From Pseudarthrobacter cellobiosi (GTDB lineage Bacteria > Actinomycetota > Actinomycetes > Actinomycetales > Micrococcaceae), in NCBI RefSeq assembly GCF_023913755.1, contig NZ_JAMXBJ010000039.1, forward strand, positions 46,316-110,315: a stretch of 64,000 nt of DNA, written 5' to 3'. Below are positions 33,484-42,892 of this stretch, one piece after another; within the stretch, counting starts at the first letter, position 1, and the number at the start of each line of letters is the position of its first letter. Position numbers and translations under genes: made by a program. The notes beneath the pieces are model-generated. The model was not told where the DNA came from and made no database searches. It saw only the letters and a list, made by a program, of their open reading frames with translations.

Positions 33484-34479
33484 GTGGCTAATTTTTCTTG
33501 GCGCAAGGCGGCTCTCGTGGCGGCAGTTGTTCCCATGATGGCACTCAGCGCCTGCTCCAGCACGGGCGGGAAGCCGGTTGAGGGCGGCGGCGCCGCCGGC
33601 GGCGGTCAGGTGGCCACCACAGACCGCATGAAGGTGGCTCTCATCACCCACGCCGCGGCAGGCGACACCTTCTGGGACATAGTCCGCAAGGGTGCCGAGG
33701 AGGCCTCAGCGAAAGACAACGTGGAACTGCTCTACACCAGTGACCCGGAGGCCGGACGCCAGGCCCAGCTCGTCCAGCAGGCCATCGATCAGAAAGTCGA
33801 CGGCATCGCCGTTACCCTCGCAACCCCGGAGGCCCTGAAGGACGTCCTGAAGAAGGCCACCGATGCCGGCATTCCGGTGGTCAGCCTCAACGCCGGCGAG
33901 TCCGTGTCGGCGCAGCTCGGCGCATTTACGCACTTCGGCTCGAATGAGCAGCTTGCCGGCCAGGCGGTGGGCACCAAGCTCGCCGAACAGGGCTTCAAGC
34001 ACCCGGTCTGCGTCATTCAGCAGCAGGGCCACGTTGGCCTAGAAGCACGGTGCGCAGGCGTCAAGGCCAAGGTTCCGGGTGCGGAGATTCTCTACGTCGA
34101 CGGCAAGGACATGACCGGCGTCCAGTCCACCGCCACCGCGAAGCTCCAGGCAGCCAAGGATGCAGACGTCATCATTGGCCTCGGCGCACCGATCACCCTC
34201 ACGCTGCTCAAGTCCGTCGCGGACGCCGGCAGCTCTGCGAAGGTTGCCAGCTTCGACCTGAACGCAGAGCTCGCCCAGAAGATCGTGGATGGTGACGTGA
34301 TCTTCACCGTGGACCAGCAGCCGTGGGCCCAGGGCTACATGTCGGTCGACTCGCTGTGGCAGGCCAAGCGTGGCGGCTTCAAGCTTGGCGGCGGCCAGCC
34401 GGTCTTGACCGGTCCCACCATCGTTGACCAGTCCAACGCTTCCGACGTTCTCAAATTCGCCCAGCAGGGCGTCCGCTAG
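33484..34479 (+). CDS. Sugar ABC transporter substrate-binding lipoprotein
   Basis: This 331-residue protein has a lipoprotein signal (FSWRKAALVAAVVPMMALSAC, Cys in LSAC), a Gly-rich linker, then a type I periplasmic-binding fold: VALITHAAAGDTFWDIVRKG, DQKVDGIAVTLATPEAL, GIPVVSLNAGES. GTG 33484 has an AAAGGAGATT ribosome binding site. The IolR-type operator in its promoter suggests that the ligand is inositol, an isomer or another polyol; this is an inference. A strong stem-loop separates it from the permease gene. Confidence 0.88.
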   Translation: MANFSWRKAALVAAVVPMMALSACSSTGGKPVEGGGAAGGGQVATTDRMKVALITHAAAGDTFWDIVRKGAEEASAKDNVELLYTSDPEAGRQAQLVQQAIDQKVDGIAVTLATPEALKDVLKKATDAGIPVVSLNAGESVSAQLGAFTHFGSNEQLAGQAVGTKLAEQGFKHPVCVIQQQGHVGLEARCAGVKAKVPGAEILYVDGKDMTGVQSTATAKLQAAKDADVIIGLGAPITLTLLKSVADAGSSAKVASFDLNAELAQKIVDGDVIFTVDQQPWAQGYMSVDSLWQAKRGGFKLGGGQPVLTGPTIVDQSNASDVLKFAQQGVR

Positions 34480-34489
34480 ATCCGGGACT

Positions 34490-34523
34490 CAGGCCGTGCG
34501 GCGGGCAACCGCCGCACGGCCTG
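34490..34523 (+). other. Intercistronic stem-loop after the binding-protein gene
   Basis: A perfect 15-bp stem (34490-34504 with 34509-34523) with loop GCAA lies between the binding-protein and permease genes. There is no T-tract. Such hairpins can protect the upstream mRNA end, giving more binding protein than membrane components. Confidence 0.7.
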
Positions 34524-34543
34524 ACCAACAAGGAGTTCTTCCT

Positions 34544-35611
34544 ATGGCAAAAACAGCAACCCTGCCCCCGGCACCGGCTTCAGCAGCCGGGCCACGTGGC
34601 GATGAGAGAATTGGGCGGCGGAACCCGCTCCAGACGCTCCTGGGCCGTCCCGAAGTCGGCGCGCTCGTAGGAGCGGTGGTCCTGTTCGTCTTCTTCGCGT
34701 TGGTTTCCCCGACGTTTACCCAGCCCAATGCCTTGGCGACCATTCTGTACGGCAGTTCCACGATCGGCATCATGGCGGTGGGGGTTTCCTTGCTGATGAT
34801 CGGCGGGGAGTTCGATCTTTCCACCGGTGTCGCGGTGATCTCATCGGCACTGACGGCGTCGATGTTCAGCTGGTACTTCAGCACGAATATCTGGGTCGGG
34901 GTTCTCCTGGCCCTGGTGGTCTCCGTGGGCATCGGTTATATCAATGGCTGGATTTTGATGAAGACCAAGCTGCCCAGCTTTATCGTCACCCTGGCCACGT
35001 TCCTTATGCTGACCGGCCTGAACCTGGGCCTGACCCGGCTGATCGGCGGCTCCGTGTCGTCGCCGTCGATCTCCAGCATGGACGGCTTCGCCTCCGCCCG
35101 CGCGGTGTTCGCGTCCTCGGTCTCCATTGGCGGCATCGATGTCAAGATCACGGTGTTCATCTGGATCGCGCTGGTCGCCGTGGCCACCTGGGTGCTGATG
35201 CGGACCCGGGTGGGGAACTGGATCTTCGCCGTCGGCGGGGACGAGAATGCGGCCCGCGCCGTGGGTGTGCCGGTCAAGGCTACGAAGATCGGATTGTTCA
35301 TGGGCGTGGGCTTCTGCGGCTGGATCCTGGGCATGCACAACCTCTTCGCTTTCGATACGGTGCAGTCCGGTGAGGGTGTGGGCAACGAGTTCCTGTACAT
35401 CATCGCCGCGGTGATCGGCGGGTGCCTCCTGACCGGCGGCTATGGTTCGGCGGTGGGCGGCGCGATCGGCGCGTTCATCTTCGGCATGGCCAACAAGGGC
35501 ATCGTCTATGCCCAGTGGAACCCCGACTGGTTCAAGTTCTTCCTGGGCCTGATGCTGCTGCTGGCCACCATCATCAACCTCATCGTCAAGCGCCGCGCGG
35601 AACTCAAGTAA
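34544..35611 (+). CDS. Sugar ABC transporter permease
   Basis: This 355-residue protein has about 9-10 hydrophobic helices and the RbsC/XylH family segment [20 protein letters not shown], followed by [19 protein letters not shown]. The basic N-terminus (residues 1-35) is cytoplasmic. ATG 34544 has AAGGAG 9 nt upstream. Unlike the rbs operon, this system has a separate single-domain ATPase gene, 13 nt downstream. Confidence 0.9.
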   Translation: MAKTATLPPAPASAAGPRGDERIGRRNPLQTLLGRPEVGALVGAVVLFVFFALVSPTFTQPNALATILYGSSTIGIMAVGVSLLMIGGEFDLSTGVAVISSALTASMFSWYFSTNIWVGVLLALVVSVGIGYINGWILMKTKLPSFIVTLATFLMLTGLNLGLTRLIGGSVSSPSISSMDGFASARAVFASSVSIGGIDVKITVFIWIALVAVATWVLMRTRVGNWIFAVGGDENAARAVGVPVKATKIGLFMGVGFCGWILGMHNLFAFDTVQSGEGVGNEFLYIIAAVIGGCLLTGGYGSAVGGAIGAFIFGMANKGIVYAQWNPDWFKFFLGLMLLLATIINLIVKRRAELK

Positions 35612-35624
35612 AGGGGCCGGAGAA

Positions 35625-36560
35625 ATGAACGCCAAAGAGATCGACCAACAGACCCTGCTCAAGGATGAAAAAGATCCCCTCACCCACACCCCCGTCCACT
35701 TGCTCTCCCTCGACGGAGTAGGCAAGCACTACGGCAACATCATCGCCCTCTCCGATGTGACCATGGCCGTGGACAACGGCCGTGTCACCTGCGTACTGGG
35801 CGATAACGGTGCGGGCAAGTCCACCCTGATCAAGATCATCGCCGGACTGCACCAGCACGACGCCGGGGTGCTGAACATCATGGGCGAGGAACGGAAGTTT
35901 GGTTCGCCCCGTGACGCCCTTGACGTGGGCATCGCCACCGTCTACCAGGACCTCGCGGTGGTGCCCCTGATGCCCATCTGGCGGAACTTCTTCCTCGGTT
36001 CGGAGCTGACCAGCGGTTTCGGCCCGTTCAAAAGCATGGACGTCGAGAAGATGAAGGCCATCACGCTCAAGGAACTTGCCGAGATGGGCATCGACCTCCG
36101 CGACGTGGAACAGCCCATCGGCCAGCTGTCCGGCGGTGAGCGCCAGTGTGTCGCGATCGCCCGCGCCGTGTACTTCGGCGCAAAGGTCCTGATCCTGGAC
36201 GAACCGACGGCGGCGCTGGGCGTCAAGCAGTCCGGCGTCGTGCTCCGCTACATCCTGCAGGCTCGCGACCGGGGACTCGGCGTCATCTTCATCACGCACA
36301 ACCCGCACCACGCCTTCCCTGTCGGGGACCGGTTCCTCCTGCTCAAGCGCGGCAAGTCGATCGGCTACTACGACAAGAAGGACATCACCCTGGACGAGCT
36401 CACCGCCCAGATGGCCGGCGGTGCGGAACTGGCGGAACTGGCCCACGAGCTCGAGCAGCTCGGCGGACACGGCGACGTGGTCAAGGAAGTGCAGGCAGAG
36501 GTCGCTGACGTTACTCACAACCGAGAGACGTCAACGGAAAGCAGCCCCCGGCACGTGTAA
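35625..36560 (+). CDS. Sugar ABC transporter ATP-binding protein (single domain)
   Basis: This 311-residue ATPase has Walker A GDNGAGKS (about 59-66), signature [15 protein letters not shown], Walker [13 protein letters not shown] and switch [10 protein letters not shown]. It has only one ABC domain, so two copies must pair, unlike the duplicated RbsA. A 45-residue acidic C-terminal tail ([11 protein letters not shown] onward) has no known role. The downstream hairpin at 36570-36604 separates it from the dehydrogenases. Confidence 0.9.
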   Translation: MNAKEIDQQTLLKDEKDPLTHTPVHLLSLDGVGKHYGNIIALSDVTMAVDNGRVTCVLGDNGAGKSTLIKIIAGLHQHDAGVLNIMGEERKFGSPRDALDVGIATVYQDLAVVPLMPIWRNFFLGSELTSGFGPFKSMDVEKMKAITLKELAEMGIDLRDVEQPIGQLSGGERQCVAIARAVYFGAKVLILDEPTAALGVKQSGVVLRYILQARDRGLGVIFITHNPHHAFPVGDRFLLLKRGKSIGYYDKKDITLDELTAQMAGGAELAELAHELEQLGGHGDVVKEVQAEVADVTHNRETSTESSPRHV

Positions 36561-36569
36561 CAGGACCGA

Positions 36570-36604
36570 GGCGGGGCCCGCCGGAAAACCGGACGGGCCC
36601 CGCC
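36570..36604 (+). other. GC-rich intercistronic stem-loop
   Basis: GGCGGGGCCCG (36570-36580) pairs with 36594-36604, and CCGG/CCGG continues the stem to an AAAA loop. There is no T-tract, so it is probably an RNA-processing or partial-termination signal between the transporter and dehydrogenase genes. Confidence 0.6.
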
Positions 36605-36663
36605 CGCCGTGCCACGGCGCGAAGGTCACGGCAAAGATAGCGAAAAGTAGACGGGAAGACAGT

Positions 36664-37662
36664 ATGCCGATCCGGGTAGGCGTCATCGGCGCCGGAATCA
36701 TGGGTGCCGACCACATCAGGAACCTCTCCGGTACCATCGGCGGCGCCGAGGTGACCTTCGTGGCAGACCTCGACGCCGGACGTGCCGCAGCAGCTGCGCC
36801 GCCGGCCGCCCGCATCACCACGGAACCGTCGGAGCTGATCAACTCCAGCGAGGTGGACGCCGTCGTTATTGCTTCGCAAGACTCCACGCACGCCGGACTT
36901 GTGCTGGAGTGCTTCGAGGCGATGACGCCCGTGCTGTGTGAAAAGCCGCTGGCTCCCACCCTGCTGGAAAGCCGGGAGGTTGTGGCGGCCGACGCCGACA
37001 TCGTCGCCGCCACCGGGGCGTCCCTGCTGTCGCTAGGCTTCATGCGGCGCTTCGACCCTGGCTACGTGGCGCTGCGCCAGTCTGTGCAGGGCCGCGCCCA
37101 GGGGGAACCGCTGATGGTCCACTGCACCAGCCGCAATGCTGCCGCCGGCCCGGGTACCACTGCCGAATCGGCCATCACCAACTCGGCCATCCACGAGCTG
37201 GACATCATTCCCTGGCTGCTGGGCTCTCCCATCACGGAAGTCTCATGGCAGGCGGGGCAGAGTTCCCGCAACGCTGAAGGCGGCCTGCAGGATCCAGCCT
37301 TCATGCTGCTCCGCACCGCCGACGGGACCCTGACCACCCTGGAGCTGTTCCTGAACGCCCAATACGGTTACACGACGCGCTGCGAAGTCGTCTCCGAACG
37401 CGGTGTCACCGGGCTGATGGACGCGGCTCTGCTGGGTGTCAAAGAGGATGGCATCCGGCGGACCGCCGTGCCCGCGGACTGGCGGCCGCGGTTTGCCGAT
37501 GCGTACAGGCTGCAGCTGCAGGCGTGGATCACGGCGCTCGGCCAGGGTGGTCAGCCGCCGCTGGCCGGGGCAATGGATGGCCTCCACGCCTCGCTCGTGG
37601 CGCACGCAATGATCCGCTCCATGCACGGCGACGGCGCCTACACCAAGGTCAGCTACGCGTGA
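36664..37662 (+). CDS. Gfo/Idh/MocA oxidoreductase, IolG-like
   Basis: This 332-residue dehydrogenase closely follows the IolG pattern: VGVIGAGIMGADHIRNLS, LCEKPLAPT (catalytic Lys) and AITNSAIHELDIIPWLLG. Its N-terminus is nearly the same as that of iolG at 25176. It probably oxidises myo-inositol or a stereoisomer delivered by the ABC transporter just upstream. ATG 36664 is preceded by GGGAAGACAGT. It overlaps the next gene by 4 nt. Confidence 0.88.
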   Translation: MPIRVGVIGAGIMGADHIRNLSGTIGGAEVTFVADLDAGRAAAAAPPAARITTEPSELINSSEVDAVVIASQDSTHAGLVLECFEAMTPVLCEKPLAPTLLESREVVAADADIVAATGASLLSLGFMRRFDPGYVALRQSVQGRAQGEPLMVHCTSRNAAAGPGTTAESAITNSAIHELDIIPWLLGSPITEVSWQAGQSSRNAEGGLQDPAFMLLRTADGTLTTLELFLNAQYGYTTRCEVVSERGVTGLMDAALLGVKEDGIRRTAVPADWRPRFADAYRLQLQAWITALGQGGQPPLAGAMDGLHASLVAHAMIRSMHGDGAYTKVSYA

Positions 37663-38720
37663 GCGTCCGGAACCTGCCGGCGTCCGCCGTGCCCGCCTCC
37701 CGGGATGCCCCGGTGCTGCGCTGGGGAATCATGGGGCCCGGTTGGATTGCCGAACGGTTCACCGAGTCGGTCCAGGCGCACACGGACCAGGTGATCGCCG
37801 CCGTCGCGTCCCGCTCGCTCAGCCGCGCCAAGGCCTTCGCCGAATCCTTCGGCATTCCGACGGCCTACGGCAGCTACGAGGAGTTGACGGCCGATCCGGG
37901 CATCGACATCGTCTACGTGTGTACTCCGCACACCGGACACCACCAGGCGGCGGTCCTGGCACTCGACGCTGGCAAGCACGTGCTGATCGAGAAGCCCATC
38001 GCACTCAACGCCGTACAGGCACGGGACATCGCCGCTCGTGCCGAAGAGGCGGGCGTTTTTGCCGCCGAGGCCATGTGGAGCTTTTTCCTGCCAAAGTTCG
38101 ATGTGATCCGGCAGGTCCTGGACGCCGGGACCCTGGGCGCCATCACCACGGTAGTCGCGGAATACGGTGAATACTTCGAGCCCACCCACCGCATCTTCGA
38201 CCGGGAACTGGCGGGCGGCCCCCTGCTGGACCTCGGCACGTACCCGCTGGCCCTGGTCACCGAGGTCCTGGGCCGGCCCGAACGGCTGTACGCCATCGGA
38301 CAGCCGCACCCGTCCGGGGTCAACGCCCAGCTCTCTGCCGTGATGCAGTTCGCCAGCGGCGCCCAGGCCGTAGTCAACACCCATGTCCACAACTTCACAC
38401 CCACCGGCGCCACGATCGTAGGATCCGACGCCACGCTGACCATCGACGGACCCTTCAACATGCCGGGCGGCTTCGACATCCGCTACCCGGACGGGACCCG
38501 GGTGCGGTACGAGGAAGCGGACGGTGCGCACTTTGAGGGCCTGCACTATGAGGCCGCCGCGGTGGCGCGCGCCGTGGCCGCCGGCCGCACCCAGGCCAGC
38601 CAACGGACCCTGGCGGCCTCCATCCGCACCCTGGAGGTTGCCGATGAGATCCGCCGGCAGCTAGGCGTGGTTTTCCCCGGAGAAGCTGCCCTGCCGGGCG
38701 AAGCCGCTGCCCGACCCTGA
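37659..38720 (+). CDS. Gfo/Idh/MocA oxidoreductase, dihydrodiol-dehydrogenase-like
   Basis: This 353-residue dehydrogenase has a different signature from its neighbours: WGIMGPGWIAERFTE, LIEKPIALN and GGPLLDLGTYPLALVTEVLG. The last is typical of the trans-dihydrodiol/D-xylose dehydrogenase branch. GTG 37659 overlaps the previous stop by 4 nt (GTGA). Substrate unknown; the operon context points to a sugar or polyol. Confidence 0.85.
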   Translation: MSVRNLPASAVPASRDAPVLRWGIMGPGWIAERFTESVQAHTDQVIAAVASRSLSRAKAFAESFGIPTAYGSYEELTADPGIDIVYVCTPHTGHHQAAVLALDAGKHVLIEKPIALNAVQARDIAARAEEAGVFAAEAMWSFFLPKFDVIRQVLDAGTLGAITTVVAEYGEYFEPTHRIFDRELAGGPLLDLGTYPLALVTEVLGRPERLYAIGQPHPSGVNAQLSAVMQFASGAQAVVNTHVHNFTPTGATIVGSDATLTIDGPFNMPGGFDIRYPDGTRVRYEEADGAHFEGLHYEAAAVARAVAAGRTQASQRTLAASIRTLEVADEIRRQLGVVFPGEAALPGEAAARP

Positions 38721-38758
38721 TTCATCCATCTGCATACAACTACCGAAAGGACCGGCTC

Positions 38759-39877
38759 ATGGCCTACCTTACTCAAAACCCCGCTGGTGTTCCTGCGCCC
38801 GTCCGGATCGGGCTCATCGGCTCCGGCTGGATGGGGGCGTTCCATGCCGAAAGCATTGCCCGCCGCGTCCCCGGCGCTATCCTGGCGGCCATCGCCGACC
38901 CCAATGTGGAATCCGCGCAGGCCCTTGCCCAATCGCTGGGCACCGGAAAGGTCACGGCCGACGCCGCAGACATCCTGGCCGATCCGGAGATCGACGCCGT
39001 GGTGATCGCGAGCCCGGCCCGCTTCCATTCCGCCCTGATCACCCAGGCTGCCGTCGCGGGCAAGCACGTCTTCTGCGAGAAGCCCGCGGGCCAAGGCCTG
39101 GACGAACTCGACGCCGCGCTGGCCGCCGTTGAAAAAGCGGGGGTGCATTTCCAGATCGGCTTCAACCGACGCTACGCGGATGACTTCCAGGCCGCCAAGA
39201 AAGACCTAGCGGCCGGCATCGCCGGCCAGCCCCAGCTCCTGCGCTCACTGACCCGCGATCCGGGCAACGGAAGCATCCCGAACGCGGCCAGAGTCCCCGC
39301 GTGGACTGTCTTTCTGGAGACCCTGATCCACGACTTCGACACCCTCAACTGGTTCAACGAAGGTGCCGAGCCCGTAGAGGTCTACGCCGTGGCGGACGCC
39401 CTCGTGGAACCGGAGCTGCGCGATCAGGGCTTCCTGGACACAGCGGTGGTGACCATCCGCTACAGCAACGGCGCCATCGCCGTGGCGGAAGCAAACTTCA
39501 GCGCCCTCTATGGCTACGACATCCGCGGAGAGGTTTTCGGTTCCAAGGGCATGGTCCAGGCCGGCCGTGCCACCGAGACGGCGGCCCGGCGTTACACGGC
39601 GGAGGGACTGTCCGCGGACACCCCTCGCCTCAACGTGGAACTCTTCCGGCAGGCCTACACGGACGAACTCGCCGATTTCGCCGCCACGGTTCGTGCGCAG
39701 CGGGACGGCACACCGCCGCCGTCGGGCGCTTTCACCCTCACCCCCGGCGCCGCAGACGCCCGCCGCGCGCTGGCCATGGCGCTGGCGTGCATCGAATCGG
39801 TCAAACAGGGCGGTCCGGTGGCTGTGGCTGCTGCCCCTGTACCGGCGCTCCGTGACCACACCCGGACCGGCGTCTGA
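38759..39877 (+). CDS. Gfo/Idh/MocA oxidoreductase, inositol-dehydrogenase-like
   Basis: This 372-residue protein has GLIGSGWMGAFHAESIAR, FCEKPAGQG with the catalytic Lys, and FLETLIHDFDTLNWF with the conserved Asp/His helix. It keeps a tail of about 25 residues beyond the fold. ATG 38759 has a GAAAGGACC ribosome binding site. Third dehydrogenase in a row of this operon; it shares one base with the hydroxypyruvate-isomerase-like gene. Confidence 0.86.
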   Translation: MAYLTQNPAGVPAPVRIGLIGSGWMGAFHAESIARRVPGAILAAIADPNVESAQALAQSLGTGKVTADAADILADPEIDAVVIASPARFHSALITQAAVAGKHVFCEKPAGQGLDELDAALAAVEKAGVHFQIGFNRRYADDFQAAKKDLAAGIAGQPQLLRSLTRDPGNGSIPNAARVPAWTVFLETLIHDFDTLNWFNEGAEPVEVYAVADALVEPELRDQGFLDTAVVTIRYSNGAIAVAEANFSALYGYDIRGEVFGSKGMVQAGRATETAARRYTAEGLSADTPRLNVELFRQAYTDELADFAATVRAQRDGTPPPSGAFTLTPGAADARRALAMALACIESVKQGGPVAVAAAPVPALRDHTRTGV

Positions 39878-40674
39878 TGCGGCTGGCCGTCTGCGCGGAA
39901 ATGGTCTTCACGGACCTGCCGTTTGTGGAACGGGTGCAGCGGATCCACGACGCCGGATTCGACGTCGAGATGTGGGACTCCAGGGGCAAGGACCTGGCCG
40001 CGCTCAAGGCCACCGGCGCGGTGTTCTCCTCCATGACCGGGTACACCTCCGGAAGCCTCGTGGACCCCGACACGGCCGACGACGTGGTGCGGACGGCCGA
40101 GTCTCTGATTCCCACAGCCCTGGAGCTCGGCGTCAGCCGCATGGTGGTGCACTCCGCGGAGCTCATCGATGGCCAGGCGGCCCGCCCCCTCTACCGGTCC
40201 ACCGGCCGCATGTGGAGCACCGGGGCGCGGACCCTGGAACGGCTGGGCAGGCTGGGCGGGAAATACGGCGTGACGTTCTGCCTGGAGAACCTCAACACGA
40301 TCCTGGACCACCCCGGCATCCCGCTCGCCCGTGCCAAGGACACCCTGGCGCTCGTGGAAGCAGCCGGGCACCCCAACGTGAAGCTCATGCTGGACCTGTA
40401 CCACGCACAGCTGGGGGAGGGGAACCTCATCGAGCTTGTGCGGACCGCCCTACCGCACATCGGCGAAGTCCAGGTGGCCGACGTCCCGGGGCGGTGCGAA
40501 CCCGGAACCGGGGAGATCAACTACCGGGCCGTGGCCAGGGCGCTCGCCGACGCAGGCTACGAGGGGACGGTGGGTATGGAAGCCTGGGCCAGCGGTGACG
40601 ACGAGGAAGCCCTGGCGGCCTTCCGGGCGGCGTTCACGGTGCAGGACGCCAGCGTCCAGATCGCCTCGGCATAG
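39877..40674 (+). CDS. Hydroxypyruvate isomerase-like TIM-barrel protein
   Basis: This 265-residue protein of the Hyi/xylose-isomerase-like family starts MRLAVCAEMVFTDLPFVERVQ and has metal-ligand segments TFCLENLN (Glu), KLMLDLYHAQ (Asp/His), VQVADVPGR and VGMEAWAS. By family it isomerises a small keto/aldehyde sugar; in this operon it may process the keto product of one of the dehydrogenases. Last gene of the transporter/dehydrogenase unit, ending 9 nt from the convergent LacI gene. Confidence 0.84.
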   Translation: MRLAVCAEMVFTDLPFVERVQRIHDAGFDVEMWDSRGKDLAALKATGAVFSSMTGYTSGSLVDPDTADDVVRTAESLIPTALELGVSRMVVHSAELIDGQAARPLYRSTGRMWSTGARTLERLGRLGGKYGVTFCLENLNTILDHPGIPLARAKDTLALVEAAGHPNVKLMLDLYHAQLGEGNLIELVRTALPHIGEVQVADVPGRCEPGTGEINYRAVARALADAGYEGTVGMEAWASGDDEEALAAFRAAFTVQDASVQIASA

Positions 40675-40683
40675 GCGTGCCGT

Positions 40684-41706
40684 TCAGGCGTGAGGGGCGG
40701 CGGTGCTGCCCCTCACTTCCAGCGTCGGCACCAACAGTTCGTCTGGGGGCAGCGTGCTACCGGGCTCCAGCCGTGCGATCAGGAGTTCGGCCGCCCGCTG
40801 CCCTGCGGCAAAACTGGCCGTGTCCACGGAAGTCAGGCTGATCCGGCGCAACCGCGCCAGCGGGGTGTTGTCGTAGCCGGCCACCGAAAGATCGGCAGGA
40901 ACGGCGAGCCTGCATTCCTCGGCAGCCGAGAGAACCCCAAGTGCCGCCATGTCGTTGACAGCGAACACCGCTGTGGGCCGGTCGCCACCTGACAGCAGCT
41001 CGAGGGCGGCACGGTGGCCGCCCTCTTCGCTCAGGTCTCCCGGCACCGTCCGGATGAACTCCGCCAGGCCGGCGGCCCTCATCTCAGCCTCATAGCCCCG
41101 ACGGCGGGCAATCCCGACTGCGGTGGCCGGTGCCCCCACATGGGCGATGCGGCGGTGCCCCAGCGCAATCAGGTGAGCCACCGCGAGGCGCGCCCCGGCG
41201 TCGTCGTCGTTGGTCACGACGGTGACGTTGGCACCCGGGCCGGTGGGCGCTCCCAGCGCGATGGTTGGCACCTGCAAGGCTGCTGCCGTCAGGCCGGGGC
41301 TCTCCGGCATGGTCCCCACCAGCACCAGGGCCTCGATGTTCATCTCCAGAAGTTTCTTCAGCAGGGATTCGCCGCTGCGGCTGTCCAGGCGGAAGTCGCC
41401 CATCAGCATCTGCAGGCCGCGCTCGTTGAGGGTGCTGTTGAGCCCTTCCACCGCGCTGACGAACCAGGGGTTCCGCATGTCGTTGAGTACCACGCCCACG
41501 GTGCGGCTCCGCGATTCGCCGAGGGCCCGGGCGGCCGCGTTCGGCCGGTAGCCGAGTTCCAGGACAGCATGCTCGACGGCGGTGCGCTTGGCCGCGCTGA
41601 CGTAGCCCGTACCACGCAGCACGAGGGATACCACCGATTTGGACACACCCGCGGCGGCGGCCACGTCCAGGATGGTGGCCGCACGTTTGCGTTCAGGGGC
41701 AGTCAC
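40684..41706 (-). CDS. LacI-family transcriptional regulator
   Basis: This 340-residue regulator has an HTH in TILDVAAAAGVSKSVVSLVL (about 11-30), hinge YRPNAAARALGESRSRTVG and effector domain with NDMRNPWFVSAVEGL. It starts with GTG 41706. Divergent from the inositol-type dehydrogenase at 41841. The gap contains a 26-bp palindrome over the dehydrogenase start region and TTTGTTAATACAAA near its own start, so both genes are probably under its control. Confidence 0.88.
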   Translation of the reverse strand: MTAPERKRAATILDVAAAAGVSKSVVSLVLRGTGYVSAAKRTAVEHAVLELGYRPNAAARALGESRSRTVGVVLNDMRNPWFVSAVEGLNSTLNERGLQMLMGDFRLDSRSGESLLKKLLEMNIEALVLVGTMPESPGLTAAALQVPTIALGAPTGPGANVTVVTNDDDAGARLAVAHLIALGHRRIAHVGAPATAVGIARRRGYEAEMRAAGLAEFIRTVPGDLSEEGGHRAALELLSGGDRPTAVFAVNDMAALGVLSAAEECRLAVPADLSVAGYDNTPLARLRRISLTSVDTASFAAGQRAAELLIARLEPGSTLPPDELLVPTLEVRGSTAAPHA

Positions 41707-41718
41707 AGCGTCCTCCAG

Positions 41719-41764
41719 TTTGTTAATACAAAGTCTTGACTCCGAATGCGGATTTACCTACTCT
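41719..41764 (+). promoter_or_regulatory. Promoter of the dehydrogenase at 41841
   Basis: TTGACT (41736-41741), a 17-nt spacer and TACTCT (41759-41764) form a near-consensus promoter. Just upstream, TTTGTTAATACAAA (about 41719-41732) is an inverted repeat whose left half, AGTTTGTTAATA, matches 11 of 12 bases of the sequence left of IolR site 1. Confidence 0.6.
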
Positions 41765-41770
41765 AGCAAG

Positions 41771-41796
41771 ACAATGATGGAACGTTCCAACATTGT
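41771..41796. promoter_or_regulatory. LacI-type operator, 26-bp palindrome
   Basis: ACAATG-A-TGGAACGTTCCA-A-CATTGT is symmetric over 26 bp with a single mismatched pair (A/A). The centre TGGAACGTTCCA is perfect and has the CG step typical of LacI-family sites. It lies 7 nt after the -10 box, where binding would block transcription. Confidence 0.8.
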
Positions 41797-41840
41797 TTGT
41801 CTGCCCGGATTCCGGGGCCGCTACTGCATGCGAGGGAACT

Positions 41841-42875
41841 ATGAAGGACGTCATTCTCGGTCTGGTCGGAGTGGGGCGCATCGGCGTGATGCACGCGAAC
41901 AACATCGCCGCGCTCAACGGAGTTCTCAACCCGGAGGGCATCAACGTCAGGCTTCTGCTCACCGACGTCGCCGAGGACCACGCCAAGGGCATTGCGGCCG
42001 GCCTCGGTGCCGGCTTCCTGCCCTCGGTGGAGGACCTCATCGCCGCCGGCGTGGACGGACTCGTCATCGCCACGGGGACCGCAACCCACCCCGAACTGAT
42101 CAAGGCGGGCGTGGACGCCGGAATCCCGGTCTTCTGCGAAAAACCGGTGGCCATGAACGTGGCGGACGCACTGCCGGTGCTGGACTATATCCGCGACAAC
42201 AACGGCGTGGTGCAGATCGGCCACCAGCGCCGCTTTGACCACGGCTACCTTGAGGCCAAGCGTGCCTACCAAGCGGGCGAGCTGGGCTGGATCCACTCCC
42301 TGCGCGCCGTCACCTGCGACATGGCGCCGCCGCCCGTGGAGTTCCTCGCCAGTTCCGGCGGCCTGTTCCGCGACTGCTCCGTCCACGACTTCGACATCCT
42401 CCGCTGGCTGACCGGCCGCGAGATCGTGGAGGTCTACGCCAAGGGCTCCAACAACGGAGACCCGGCCATCGGCGCAGTGGGAGACGTGGACACGGCGCTG
42501 GCACTGATCACGTTCGACGACGGCACGGTCGGTACCGTCTCAGCCACCCGCTACAACGGCGCCGGCCACGACGTCCGCCTGGAAATCCAAGGCTCCAGCC
42601 GTTCGCTGATGGTTGGGCTCGATGAGCACACGGCCATGGCGTCGGCCGAAGCCGTGATTGATTTCCCCGCCGGAGAACCCCACAGGACCTTCGCCGAACG
42701 CTTCGACCAGGCGTACCGATCCGAAATGGCCGCGTTTGTGGAGCTGATCCTGGGCCGCCGGGAGAATCCGTGCACCCCGGAGGACGCCGTGGCCGCCTCC
42801 CGCGTGGCGGACGCCGCCCAGGAATCACTGGCCACAGGCGTCCCCGTCAGGGTGGCCATCAGCCTAGCCAGGTGA
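41841..42875 (+). CDS. Gfo/Idh/MocA oxidoreductase, inositol-dehydrogenase-like
   Basis: This 344-residue enzyme has GLVGVGRIGVMHANNIAAL, FCEKPVAMN, IGHQRRFDHGYLEAKR and FRDCSVHDFDILRWLTG. It resembles actinobacterial IolG/IolW-type dehydrogenases for inositol isomers. It is a single-gene unit with its own LacI-type operator and a closing terminator, 1 kb upstream of iolB. ATG 41841 follows GAGGGAAC. Confidence 0.87.
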   Translation: MKDVILGLVGVGRIGVMHANNIAALNGVLNPEGINVRLLLTDVAEDHAKGIAAGLGAGFLPSVEDLIAAGVDGLVIATGTATHPELIKAGVDAGIPVFCEKPVAMNVADALPVLDYIRDNNGVVQIGHQRRFDHGYLEAKRAYQAGELGWIHSLRAVTCDMAPPPVEFLASSGGLFRDCSVHDFDILRWLTGREIVEVYAKGSNNGDPAIGAVGDVDTALALITFDDGTVGTVSATRYNGAGHDVRLEIQGSSRSLMVGLDEHTAMASAEAVIDFPAGEPHRTFAERFDQAYRSEMAAFVELILGRRENPCTPEDAVAASRVADAAQESLATGVPVRVAISLAR

Positions 42876-42892
42876 GCATACCGCTGCCATGA

